DNA from: Acidiferrobacterales bacterium | Lineage (GTDB): Bacteria > Pseudomonadota > Gammaproteobacteria > Acidiferrobacterales > Sulfurifustaceae | Assembly: GCA_015492195.1 (NCBI GenBank) | Contig: WGFP01000127.1 | Coordinates: 1-20,360 of the forward strand | Reading direction: 5' to 3' | Length of the DNA: 20,360 nt | In this document: positions 7,230 through 15,515 of the stretch, one piece after another | How positions within the stretch are numbered: the first letter of the stretch is position 1 | Layout: each line of letters starts with the position of its first letter | Notes under the pieces: generated by a model | The model's database searches: none | The model's input: only the letters and a program-made list of their open reading frames with translations | Told to the model about the DNA's origin: nothing | Translations under genes and position numbers: made by a program

Positions 7230-7829
7230 TTAAGTTCCTTTTTTCACTTTCAGCCGCAGCGCCTTGATGTTCATCTGTCTTAGCCGTCGGTTTACGGTAT
7301 CCAGCTCATCAAGCCTGTTGTAAGGACCGAGCCGCACGCGGTGGAATGTGCCTTTGCCCTCAATGGACACCTTTTGGATATGGGCGACCAGGCCGTTGAG
7401 CGCCAGCTTGGCCTTGAGTTGATCGGCGTCCTCGTAACTGGCAAACGACGCGGCCTGGAGAACGTAGCGTATTCCCTTTTCGGGTTTGGGGGAGACGCTT
7501 ACCTGTGCTTTACCGGCATCTTTGTCCGGGAGCACGGTCTCGACTTCAGGGAGAATGGTGTAGAAATCGAATTTGGGCTTGGCGGTTTCTCCGGCCTTGG
7601 CCAATTTTTCTTTTTTGGCGGCATTTACACTTGTTGCATCCGCCGTTTTGGCCGCCTTGGAAAACAAGCCGACCAGACCGTCACGCGAATCGGTGCGCTG
7701 CATGACGAATTGCACGAGCAGCACGGCGGCCATGCCGATACCCAATCCGAATAGCAGCAGAAGCCATCCCGGCGTCTGCTGGGATTTCCGTCGTCTCTGA
7801 CCGCTTTGGCTCTTGCGTATGCGGGCCAT
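7230..7829 (-). CDS. SPOR-domain cell division protein, FtsN-like
   Basis: A bitopic inner-membrane protein of 199 residues. The first 20 residues are cytoplasmic and very basic (RRRK), one TM segment spans about 21-43, a linker carries the FDFYTILPEVE motif at 87-97 typical of FtsN-like proteins, and a SPOR domain fills about 119-197. SPOR domains bind denuded peptidoglycan glycan at the division site, so this protein probably works at the septum, either as the organism's FtsN or as a paralogue. It starts 9 bases after the argS stop and is surely co-transcribed with it, a pairing seen in many gammaproteobacteria. The ribosome site is weak (AAAG), consistent with translation coupled to argS. 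Confidence 0.9.
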   Translation of the reverse strand: MARIRKSQSGQRRRKSQQTPGWLLLLFGLGIGMAAVLLVQFVMQRTDSRDGLVGLFSKAAKTADATSVNAAKKEKLAKAGETAKPKFDFYTILPEVETVLPDKDAGKAQVSVSPKPEKGIRYVLQAASFASYEDADQLKAKLALNGLVAHIQKVSIEGKGTFHRVRLGPYNRLDELDTVNRRLRQMNIKALRLKVKKGT

Positions 7830-7838
7830 GGAAATACT

Positions 7839-9605
7839 TTACATGGTTTCAGGTGCGGACACACCCAGGAGACGGAGGCCGTTGGCGATGACTTGGCGGC
7901 CGGCGTCAATGAGATTCAAGCGCGCGTGACGCATGTTGCTGGAATCGACCAGGAAGGTGTGAGTGTTGTAATAGGTGTGAAAATCGTAAGCCAGCTCACG
8001 CAAGTATTGCGCAAGTTGATGCGGCTCATAGGCAAGCGCCGCCGACTCCACCACTTCCGGGTAGCGTGACAACGTCGCCATCAATGCTTGTTCATGGGGT
8101 TCGGTCAGCAGGTGCAAGTGACGAATACCGTTTTCTCTGTCATGAGGTAAATTTTTCTCCCGCATTTGTTTAAACACGCTGCAGATACGCGCATGGGCGT
8201 ACTGCACGTAGTAAACCGGATTATCATTCGACTGCGACTTTGCGAGATCCAGATCGAAATCCATGTGCTGTTCACATTTTCGCATTACATAGAAAAAACG
8301 CGCCGCGTCGTTGCCGACTTCGCGGCGCAGCTCGCGCAGGGTGACGAACTCGCCGGATCTCGTGGACATCTGCACACGCTCGCCGCCGCGGTAGAGGATG
8401 GCAAACTGCACCAACAGGACATCCAGCTTGTCGGGGTTGTCGCCTATTGCCGCGAGCGCCGCCTTGATGCGTGGTACGTAACCGTGGTGGTCGGCGCCCC
8501 AGATATCGATCACCCGTTCAAACCCGCGTTCGAGTTTGTCCATGTGATAGGCGATATCGGAGGCGAAATAGGTGATCTGGCCGTTTTCGCGCACCACCAC
8601 CCTGTCCTTTTCGTCGCCGTAGTCGGTGGAGCGGAACCACAGCGCCCCCTCTTTTTCATAGACGTGCCCGCTTTTTTTCAGACGCTCGATCGCGCGCTCC
8701 ACGGCGCCGCTTTCCGTGAGCGAGCGTTCGGAAAACCACTCGTCGTAGACCACGCCGAACTCCTCCAGGTCCCGCCGTATGTCGCCAAGGATGACGGAAA
8801 GTCCGATGTCGAAAACCCGGCGGTAATCGGTGGGCCCGAGCAGCGTTTTGGCGCGCTCGATCAGCGCGTCAATACGTTTTTCCTTAGCCGCCCCGTCTCC
8901 CTCCGGTTCATCCGGTGGGATATCGTGCATGACCGTCGCCGCGGGACGGAGCAAGGCGTCTCCGCTTTCGCGGTGCAGGGCGGCGGCGATGTCATAGACG
9001 TAGTCGCCCTGGTAACCGTTGGCGGGAAATGGAATCTCCTCGCCATTGAGTTCCAGGTATCGCAACCACACGCTGATTGCGAGGATATCCATCTGGCGGC
9101 CGGCGTCATTGACGTAATATTCACGATGCACCTTGAATCCGACGGCGGTCAGCAGATCCGCCACCGCCGCGCCGTAGGCGGCGCCGCGCCCATGACCGAC
9201 GTGGAGCGGGCCGGTGGGATTGGCGGAAACAAACTCCACCTGTACGGTTCGGTTTCCACCCGTCCGGCTGCGGCCGTATGCCTCCCCCGCTTGCAGGATT
9301 TCCCTGATGACGTCCTGAAACGCGGCCGGGCTTAAAAAGAAATTGATGAAACCGGGTCCGGCGATCTCGACTTTTGCCACCTTGTCGGAGGCCGGAAGCG
9401 CCCGCACGATTTTCTGTGCCAGATCGCGCGGCTTTTCCCGTACCTCGGCGGCAAGGACAAGCGCGACATTGCTTGCAAAGTCGCCGTGGTCCTTGCTCCG
9501 TGTGCGCTCGATTTCAATATCAATACGCACATCAGATGACAGTGCACCGGTCGTTTGCAGGCCGGCGACGGCGTTGGCCAGAAGGTTTTTAAGATGCGGC
9601 TTCAA
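7839..9605 (-). CDS. argS: Arginyl-tRNA synthetase
   Basis: A class I aminoacyl-tRNA synthetase that charges tRNA-Arg. The 588-residue protein shows the N-terminal tRNA-binding (Add-1) region at about 1-110, the HIGH box as HVGH at 135-138 within FVSANPTGPLHVGHGRG, and MSTRSGEF where other class I enzymes have KMSKS; ArgRS often lacks the second lysine. The C-terminal DALR anticodon-binding domain ends at residue 588. The start is a TTG at 9605: no ATG or GTG is available in frame before the upstream stop, and the resulting N-terminus (MKPHLKNLL) fits the family. The ribosome site is poor, so the enzyme may be made at a low initiation rate. First gene of a two-gene unit with the SPOR gene. 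Confidence 0.96.
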   Translation of the reverse strand: MKPHLKNLLANAVAGLQTTGALSSDVRIDIEIERTRSKDHGDFASNVALVLAAEVREKPRDLAQKIVRALPASDKVAKVEIAGPGFINFFLSPAAFQDVIREILQAGEAYGRSRTGGNRTVQVEFVSANPTGPLHVGHGRGAAYGAAVADLLTAVGFKVHREYYVNDAGRQMDILAISVWLRYLELNGEEIPFPANGYQGDYVYDIAAALHRESGDALLRPAATVMHDIPPDEPEGDGAAKEKRIDALIERAKTLLGPTDYRRVFDIGLSVILGDIRRDLEEFGVVYDEWFSERSLTESGAVERAIERLKKSGHVYEKEGALWFRSTDYGDEKDRVVVRENGQITYFASDIAYHMDKLERGFERVIDIWGADHHGYVPRIKAALAAIGDNPDKLDVLLVQFAILYRGGERVQMSTRSGEFVTLRELRREVGNDAARFFYVMRKCEQHMDFDLDLAKSQSNDNPVYYVQYAHARICSVFKQMREKNLPHDRENGIRHLHLLTEPHEQALMATLSRYPEVVESAALAYEPHQLAQYLRELAYDFHTYYNTHTFLVDSSNMRHARLNLIDAGRQVIANGLRLLGVSAPETM

Positions 9606-9999
9606 ACGGTTCAGGTGGACAATGAAAGAATCTCAAAGAATGGCTGATTCTACCGAGCCGGGCCCATGGCGAGAAGCGTTGCGGCCTCTATCTATCGTCG
9701 GCCGGCGTTTCGAGTTGCGATGGCGCCGCACGGGACCCGGGCCCAACAAAGAATTTATCCAGTGAAAACGTTTTTATTTATTTTGTTGGATGCCCAATAG
9801 ACGCGGATAAGGTCCGGCACAGCGGGGAGAAGCAGAATTTGTCATCTCAATCAAGACAAGGGAGGGACATTATTTGCAGCATTAACCAATATTATCTAAT
9901 TAAATCAATATATTAACTATGGCACTCGCCTCTCCATTTTCTGGCATTGAATTTGCTCTAAAAATTCGAAGGAATCCAGCAATAGGGCTATAAATAAGG
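9606..9999. other. Divergent spacer between argS and the cNBD-GGDEF gene
   Basis: These 394 bases contain no supported gene. The argS-proximal part is GC-rich and includes two CCGGGCCCA blocks (near 9658 and 9738) and GAATC/GATTC pairing in the argS leader. The part from about 9770 is AT-rich and probably carries the promoters. A TATAAA at 9989-9994 lies directly before the ATG at 10000. ATTTGTCATCTCAAT near 9837-9851 closely resembles a sequence in the ponA-pilM gap (see findings). I see no clear -35/-10 pair for argS. Confidence 0.5.
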
Positions 10000-11019
10000 A
10001 TGCAACCGCATACCGTCATTGATGTTAAAAAAACGGGTCGATTCGAGGACGAAGAGGCCCTGTTTAGTCCATTCGGCTCAGCGAGCAGAGAGGAATTGGC
10101 GCAACAGCGTTTGTTCGTGAACGCCGACCTCGAGGCACTTGAAGGGCTGTTGCATGCCTGCCCGGTTCGTGATGTCAAGTCCGGGGAAATACTGCTTTCC
10201 CCCGGACAGTCGAATCAGAATTTGTATCTTCTGCTTTCCGGGTGCCTGAGGGTCCATGTGGATTCAGTGAAAAACGAGCCCGTTTGCATCCTGGATGTCG
10301 GGGAAAGCGTCGGTGAGCTTTCCGCCATTGATCGAAAGCCCGCCCCCGCTTTTGTTGTCGCCGATGTTGATTCACGGGCGCTTGTTGTTGACCAGGATAT
10401 ATTCTGGGCCCTGATCAATGCCTCCCATGCGGTTGCCTGCAACATGCTGCAAATTCTTTCCGACCGCTTGCGTATGAGCAACGCCGTCATATCGAAAAAC
10501 AGGCGGCTGCAACAGCTTTACAGACGTCACGCCGTCACGGATCAACTGACGGGGCTTCACAATCGCCGTTGGTTGGAAAATATGTTGTCGCGTCAATTGA
10601 AGCGCAGCTCAATAAATAATAAGGCATTATCGCTTGTCATGATTGACATTGATGCCTTCAAGCAATTCAATAATCGTTTCGGGCATCTGGCCGGTGATTA
10701 TGCGCTCCATGCCCTTGCCCAGACGCTGCGCGACAGCGTGCGCCCGACGGATATGCTTGCCCGTTTCGGCGGAGGAAAGTTTATGGTGATTCTGCCGGAT
10801 ACCGACATCGAGAGGGCGGAACTCGTGGCCGAGCGTATTCGCCGGAATGTAGCGGAAGCGACCATTATGATGTCCGACGAAAGCCTGCTGCCGCCCCTGA
10901 CGGTGTCGCTGGGGATTGCCGAAATGAAGTCTTCTGATAATTACGAAACCCTTGTTTCCATGACGGATGCCGCGCTATGTCGCGCCAAGGAGAAAGGCCG
11001 CAATTGCGTCTCGGTCTAG
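10000..11019 (+). CDS. Cyclic-nucleotide-binding-like domain fused to a degenerate GGDEF domain (339 aa)
   Basis: A soluble two-domain signalling protein. Residues about 40-160 form a CRP/PKA-type cyclic-nucleotide-binding fold: the VGELSAIDRKP segment keeps Gly-Glu, but the Arg that binds the cyclic phosphate is replaced (APAF where RAAT is usual), so cAMP binding is doubtful. Residues about 175-339 form a GGDEF domain: DxLTGLxNRR (181-190), the metal aspartates at 216-218 and GHLAGD (228-233) are present, but the signature at 257-261 is GGGKF, losing both acidic residues. The RxxD inhibitory-site motif is intact at 248-251 (RPTD), 7 residues before R255. This suggests a c-di-GMP receptor that no longer makes the nucleotide, like PopA or PelD. 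The ATG at 10000 is the first start after an in-frame stop at 9991; AAGG abuts it and a TATAAA ends 5 bases before it, so the mRNA may be nearly leaderless. Confidence 0.92.
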   Translation: MQPHTVIDVKKTGRFEDEEALFSPFGSASREELAQQRLFVNADLEALEGLLHACPVRDVKSGEILLSPGQSNQNLYLLLSGCLRVHVDSVKNEPVCILDVGESVGELSAIDRKPAPAFVVADVDSRALVVDQDIFWALINASHAVACNMLQILSDRLRMSNAVISKNRRLQQLYRRHAVTDQLTGLHNRRWLENMLSRQLKRSSINNKALSLVMIDIDAFKQFNNRFGHLAGDYALHALAQTLRDSVRPTDMLARFGGGKFMVILPDTDIERAELVAERIRRNVAEATIMMSDESLLPPLTVSLGIAEMKSSDNYETLVSMTDAALCRAKEKGRNCVSV

Positions 11020-11075
11020 GGACGCGAAAAAACCTGCAAAGCGCAACGTTCGGTTAGATTGGTTTGCTTATCACG

Positions 11076-11726
11076 CTATCCCGATACGGAAAATGGGTTT
11101 AGCAGGTTTTCCACCTCTTTGACATTCGCCCGTTTCATCGGTTTTCCGTCCACCGGGCTTAGAGGCGTCTCGCGGACGCTTCTGAGGTTGAATATGCACA
11201 GCTCTATCGTGACGTTGCCCGCCACAAAACGGTAAGCCGGTAACGTCTCGTAGCGTTCCCCGCCAAAACGTAAACGCCTTTCCGCCTGCTCAAACGGGAT
11301 ATGATGTTCCTGCAGCAGAAAGGCGACTTCCTCGGGGGCGTCCGCGCTGACGTGCAGTTGAATCTCGGAACCGGGCGTGACGGTACCGCGTAAAACCGGT
11401 CCGACGAGAAGAGGTTTGAACTTGGCTAAAAAACGCATCGCCTCGACCGCCCGTGTGCGCAAATAGCGCAGACCCGTATCCAACCGGTCCGAGTGGAAAA
11501 GATGCAGGTATTCCTGCAGCGCCGTTTCCACTTCCTGGTTGGTGGGCAGATGTTTGGTCGCAGGCAGGTTCAACCGCGCAGCGGCCTTGCGCTTGGCCAG
11601 ATGAAAGTCGGAGATACCCTCCTCCGCCATGATGCGGGCCGCCTCGGCGGCGATGTGTTGCCGTTTTAGATTCTCGCCGCGGGGAGGCGATTGACCATAC
11701 CTGGTGGAATGAGACTTCGCGCCCAT
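11076..11726 (-). CDS. Conserved hypothetical protein, nucleotidyltransferase-like (216 aa)
   Basis: I recognise this as a conserved gammaproteobacterial protein usually annotated hypothetical or nucleotidyltransferase. The N-terminal half (about 20-95) has the pattern AARIMAEEG-x-DF-x-LAKRKAA-RL, then LP-x-N-x-E-x-E-x-AL-x-EY. The C-terminal half (about 105-215) begins with LVGPVLRGT-x2-x-GSEIQLHV, weakly like the G-S/D motif of the nucleotidyltransferase fold, then IPFEQAERRLR and ends with SPVDGKPM-x-RA. No signal peptide or membrane segment. The gene starts inside the last codon of ponA (TAATG, 1-base overlap), so it is translated by coupling with PBP1A; a role linked to the cell wall is only a guess from that. 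The substrate is unknown. Confidence 0.75.
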   Translation of the reverse strand: MGAKSHSTRYGQSPPRGENLKRQHIAAEAARIMAEEGISDFHLAKRKAAARLNLPATKHLPTNQEVETALQEYLHLFHSDRLDTGLRYLRTRAVEAMRFLAKFKPLLVGPVLRGTVTPGSEIQLHVSADAPEEVAFLLQEHHIPFEQAERRLRFGGERYETLPAYRFVAGNVTIELCIFNLRSVRETPLSPVDGKPMKRANVKEVENLLNPFSVSG

Positions 11727-14245
11727 TAGAACAGTTTTTCGCGGATTTTCTCCGGTACGGTTTCGGGTTCAGGCTTGACTGCTCGTTCTTCCTCCGTCGT
11801 TGTTTCCTCGGTTATCTTGGCCCCTTTCACAAAATATTCCTCTATGGCATCGGGGTCATCCTCGTTTGTCGGCTCGCCGGTCTCGCTGTTGATGAGAATC
11901 TTCTCCACGGTATCGGGAATTATGAGCGGTTTTTCCGGCACACCGTCAAGCGCGACGGCCATGTAATCCATCCAGATCGGCAGTGCGGCGCGGCTGCCTG
12001 CCTCGCCGCGCCCAAGGGAGGCGGGCTGATCGAATCCGATCCAGGCGGTTGCCGCCAGGTCGGCGTTGAATCCGGAGAACCAGGCGTCTCGAAACTCGTT
12101 GGTGGTGCCCGTTTTGCCCGCCAGATCCTCGCGCCCCAACTGCCTGGCCCGCCGGCCCGTTCCCTCGCGGATCACGTCTCGCAGAATACTGTTCATAATG
12201 AACGAGATCCCCGGACTCAATACCCGCGGGGCGACCCGCTGAACGTCGTCTTTGGCGTCTTCTTTCACGGCCGTGTTTGGCAGGGCAGTCTCTTGGGCGT
12301 CGGCTTCAGGGCAGTCCCGGCAGACGACAAATGGTCGGGCCTGTTCCAGAATATTGCGGTTGGCGTCCTCAATGCGGGTGATGAAATAGGGTTGGGGGCG
12401 ATAACCTCCGTTGGCGAACACCGAAAACGCCGAGACCATCTGCAAGGGCGTGACGGAGGCCGAGCCGAGCGCCAACGAAAGATTGCGCGGAAGTTTATCG
12501 GGATCGAATCCGAAACGTTCCATGTACTCGATGGTATAGGCCGCGCCGATGGCGCGCAGCAGCCGTACCGAAACCAGGTTCAGCGACAGCGTAAGGGCCT
12601 TGCGCAGGCGTGTGGGGCCGAAGAATTTTTTGCTGTAATTTTCCGGTCGCCATACATCTTCTAGGGTGGCGTCCTCGATCACGATCGGTGCGCCGCTTAC
12701 CGTGCTTGCCGCGGTAAAACCCTTCTCAAGGGCCGCCGTGTAAATGAACGGCTTTAAACTGGAGCCGGCTTGGCGTTCCGCCTGGATGGCCCGGTTAAAG
12801 TTGCTTTGCTGGAAATCGAACCCCCCGGTCAACGCCAGGATACCGCCGTCATCGGGTCGCAGGGAAATCAGCGCGCCGGCGACTCGCGGGACCTGCGCCA
12901 ACCACCAGACTCCGTTGCCTTGATCCTGGGTGTCCGCATTCTCTGAAGAGGTTTTGGCTTCAGATATAAGTTCCACGTAGACAATGTCCCCCGGTTTGAT
13001 GATGTCGCCGGCTTTTTTGGGAGCGGGTCCAAGCGTATTTTCATCGATATAAGCCCTTGCCCAGGACAAGCCGTCCCAATCGAGTTCAGCGATATAGCCG
13101 TCCTGGGTGTAGACGGACGCGGTTTTGTCTTCGGTCTTGAGGACGACCGCGGGGAGCAGGTTGCCCACCACGCGGTAATCCTTGAGCGCATCATCCAATT
13201 GGCCCTTGTCCGGATCACCCTGGATGGATACGTGCCCCTCCGGACCGCGATAGCCGTGACGCCGTTCGTACGCCATGATTCCCTTGCGCAGGGCCCGGTT
13301 CGCAGCACGTTGGTGTCTGGAGTCGATGGTGGTGTAGACGTGAAACCCGCCGGCGTAGGTTTTTTCGTCGTAGGCCTGCAACATGTATTGGCGCACCATC
13401 TCGGCGACGTAGGGCGCCTCCACGTCGTATCTGAACGCGTGTTTGTTGGCGGTCAACGGTGCGTTATATGCCTCGATAAAGGTTGTTTTGTCGATAAAAC
13501 CGAGGTTGTACATATGGCGCAAAACGTAATCGCGCCGCTCCATCGCGCTTTCAGGATTGGTAAGGGGGTTATTACGCGACGGCGCCTTGGGCAATCCGGC
13601 AAGCATCGCCTGTTCCGGGAGGGTCAATTCCCCCAGCGTCTTTCCATAATAAATCCGCGCCGCCGCGGCGAAGCCGTAGGCTCGGTGACCCAAGAATATT
13701 TTGTTGACGTAGAGCTCGAGGATTTCCTGTTTGCTCAGTTCACGCTCGATCTTAAAAGCCAGTAGCACTTCCCGCATTTTTCGGGTGTAGGTTTTTTCCG
13801 GACTGAGAAAAAAATTCCTGGCAACCTGCATGGTAATGGTGCTTGCGCCTTGGCGCGCGCTTTTAGTAACGAGGTTATGCCAGGCGGCGCGCAGTATCCC
13901 TAGAAAATCCACCCCGTGATGTTGAAAGAAGGAATGGTCTTCAGCGGCGAGTATGGCCTTGATCAGGCGGTCCGGGACGGCGTCAATTTTGACCGGAATG
14001 CGTTTTTCCTCGCCGAACTCGGCGATCAAGCGGTTGTCGGCGGTATAAACACGCAGAGGAACCTTGAGGCGGCTCTCGGATAAGTCGTCAATGGCAGGCA
14101 GCGTGGGCGTCAGAATTAACGCGACCAATGCCAGCAAAATCACCCCCGTCGCGAACATGCCGAACACGACAATCAGGGCGATTTGCCAGGGTTTATGAGA
14201 CAGGTTCCGGTTAAAAATGGAAAAAGAACTCCCGGAATCGTTCAT
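11726..14245 (-). CDS. mrcA: Penicillin-binding protein 1A (class A, bifunctional)
   Basis: Polymerises and crosslinks peptidoglycan from the outer face of the inner membrane. The 839-residue protein has a cytoplasmic tail, one TM segment (about 22-47), a GT51 glycosyltransferase domain (about 70-245) with catalytic E102 in AEDHSFF and the RQGASTITMQ motif at 131-140, an OB-like insert (about 330-450), and a transpeptidase domain. Its active-site motifs are complete: SSLK at 495-498, SLN at 554-556 and KTGT at 711-714. The tail after about 790 is acidic (many Glu and Asp) and probably disordered. Also called ponA. Divergent from pilM as in Pseudomonas and relatives, and overlapping the next gene by 1 base. 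Its ribosome site is weak. The best -10 candidate is TATACT on the minus strand at 14304-14299. Confidence 0.97.
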   Translation of the reverse strand: MNDSGSSFSIFNRNLSHKPWQIALIVVFGMFATGVILLALVALILTPTLPAIDDLSESRLKVPLRVYTADNRLIAEFGEEKRIPVKIDAVPDRLIKAILAAEDHSFFQHHGVDFLGILRAAWHNLVTKSARQGASTITMQVARNFFLSPEKTYTRKMREVLLAFKIERELSKQEILELYVNKIFLGHRAYGFAAAARIYYGKTLGELTLPEQAMLAGLPKAPSRNNPLTNPESAMERRDYVLRHMYNLGFIDKTTFIEAYNAPLTANKHAFRYDVEAPYVAEMVRQYMLQAYDEKTYAGGFHVYTTIDSRHQRAANRALRKGIMAYERRHGYRGPEGHVSIQGDPDKGQLDDALKDYRVVGNLLPAVVLKTEDKTASVYTQDGYIAELDWDGLSWARAYIDENTLGPAPKKAGDIIKPGDIVYVELISEAKTSSENADTQDQGNGVWWLAQVPRVAGALISLRPDDGGILALTGGFDFQQSNFNRAIQAERQAGSSLKPFIYTAALEKGFTAASTVSGAPIVIEDATLEDVWRPENYSKKFFGPTRLRKALTLSLNLVSVRLLRAIGAAYTIEYMERFGFDPDKLPRNLSLALGSASVTPLQMVSAFSVFANGGYRPQPYFITRIEDANRNILEQARPFVVCRDCPEADAQETALPNTAVKEDAKDDVQRVAPRVLSPGISFIMNSILRDVIREGTGRRARQLGREDLAGKTGTTNEFRDAWFSGFNADLAATAWIGFDQPASLGRGEAGSRAALPIWMDYMAVALDGVPEKPLIIPDTVEKILINSETGEPTNEDDPDAIEEYFVKGAKITEETTTEEERAVKPEPETVPEKIREKLF

Positions 14246-14435
14246 AAACAGGGGATACTTTTCTGGAACATAAATGCGTCGGAATCTAGGGCCGCTACAG
14301 TATAAACGAAAAATGCCGGGTCTAGAGGGGGGTATTTGTCATTTCAATTTGTCATGGTCTATATTTGTAGGTAGTATCTAATCTATATTATATTTATCAT
14401 ATATAATCCCTTGATTTAAAAAGAGGAATTCCCAG
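14246..14435. promoter_or_regulatory. Divergent ponA-pilM control region
   Basis: A 190-base AT-rich gap between two divergent units. TTTGTCAT occurs twice (14335-14342 and 14348-14355, 13-base period). Both TTGTCA cores (5/6 to a -35 box) have pil-directed partners: 14336-14341 with TATATT at 14360-14365 (18-base spacer), and 14349-14354 with TAGTAT at 14372-14377 (17-base spacer). A perfect TATAAT at 14402-14407 lacks a good -35. For ponA, TATACT (14304-14299, minus strand) is the best -10. Which of these is used cannot be told from sequence. Confidence 0.45.
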
Positions 14436-15515
14436 TTGCGCGCACTCGCTGAGCTGTTAGTTAGCAAGAAAAAACCGCCGTTGATCGGCATTGACATCAG
14501 TTCATCGGCCGTCAAGGTCCTCGAGCTGAGCAGGGCCGGGGAGCACTATCGCGTGGAACGGTATGCGGTCGAGCCCCTGCCGCAAAACGCCGTGGTCGAA
14601 CACGCCATCACGGAGGTGGAGCAGGTGGGACATGCCGTGGAGCGCGCCGTTAAACGCTCCGGAACCCGCTGCAAACACGCCGCCGTGGCGGTTCCCAGCG
14701 CGCATGTGATTACCAAAACCATCAAAATGCCGGCCAATCTGAACGACCAGGACCGCCAGGCCCAGATCGAGATGGAGGCGGATCATTATATTCCCTACCC
14801 GCTGGATGAGGTCAATCTGGATTACCAGGTGCTGAGCCAGTCGGAAACCAATCCGGACGAGGTCGACGTCCTAATGGCCGCCTGTCGTAAGGAATTCGTG
14901 GATGATTATGTGGCGGTTATTCAGCGGCCCGGCCTCAGCCCGACCGTCGTGGATGTCGAAACCTATGCCATGGAGAATGCCTATTCCCTTATCGCCCAGC
15001 ATATGCCCGGCGGAGGTCTGGAAAAGACCATCGCCATACTGGATATAGGCGCCACCGCCACTAATATTAATGTTATTCACAACAACCGCTCCGTTTATAC
15101 CCGTGACCATACGTTTGGAGGACGCCAACTGACGGAGGAGATTCAACGGCGCTATGGCCTGTCCTATGAAGAAGCCGGACTGGCCAAGAAGCAAGGCGGT
15201 CTCCCGGACAACTACCAAACTGATGTTCTGCGTCCGTTCATGGAGGCGATGTGCCAAGAGATCATGCGAGCACTCCAGTTTTTTTATTCATCGAGCCCGT
15301 TTAACAGCGTGGATCAGTTGCTGTTGGCGGGGGGTTGTGCGCAGATTTCGGGCATCGACGAACTGGTTGCCGCACGCATCGGCGTTCCGGCGATGGTGGC
15401 CAACCCCTTTGCCAGTATGTCGCTGGCCTCGCGCATCAAGCCGCAATTGCTCGGCAATGACGCGCCGTCGTTAATGATATGTTGCGGATTGGCGTTGCGG
15501 AGTTTTGACGAATGA
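14436..15515 (+). CDS. pilM: Type IV pilus assembly protein PilM
   Basis: A cytoplasmic actin-like ATPase that binds the N-terminus of PilN and links the pilus motor to the PilNOP alignment complex. The 359-residue protein has the FtsA/PilM fold: the first phosphate loop in IGIDISSSAVKVLEL (about 17-31), the second in ILDIGATATNINVI (about 200-213), and a C-terminal LLAGGCAQISG segment (about 291-301) of the adenosine site. The start is TTG at 14436 with AGAGGA 8 bases upstream; the N-terminus is then slightly longer than in some relatives but the ribosome site is convincing. First gene of a five-gene unit; its stop overlaps the pilN ATG by 4 bases. Confidence 0.96.
   Translation: MRALAELLVSKKKPPLIGIDISSSAVKVLELSRAGEHYRVERYAVEPLPQNAVVEHAITEVEQVGHAVERAVKRSGTRCKHAAVAVPSAHVITKTIKMPANLNDQDRQAQIEMEADHYIPYPLDEVNLDYQVLSQSETNPDEVDVLMAACRKEFVDDYVAVIQRPGLSPTVVDVETYAMENAYSLIAQHMPGGGLEKTIAILDIGATATNINVIHNNRSVYTRDHTFGGRQLTEEIQRRYGLSYEEAGLAKKQGGLPDNYQTDVLRPFMEAMCQEIMRALQFFYSSSPFNSVDQLLLAGGCAQISGIDELVAARIGVPAMVANPFASMSLASRIKPQLLGNDAPSLMICCGLALRSFDE

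Noticed and set aside
8166..9335. 389-codon plus-strand frame
   Set aside because: It is fully antisense to argS, whose motifs are unmistakable; long antisense frames are common in GC-rich genes.
9915..9930. Sigma-54 promoter before the cNBD-GGDEF gene
   Set aside because: TGGCAC is present but the matching TTGC element at the right distance is not.
10768..10782. GGGKF as a frameshift or sequencing error
   Set aside because: The frame is intact on both sides and two separate codons are changed, so one base error cannot explain it.
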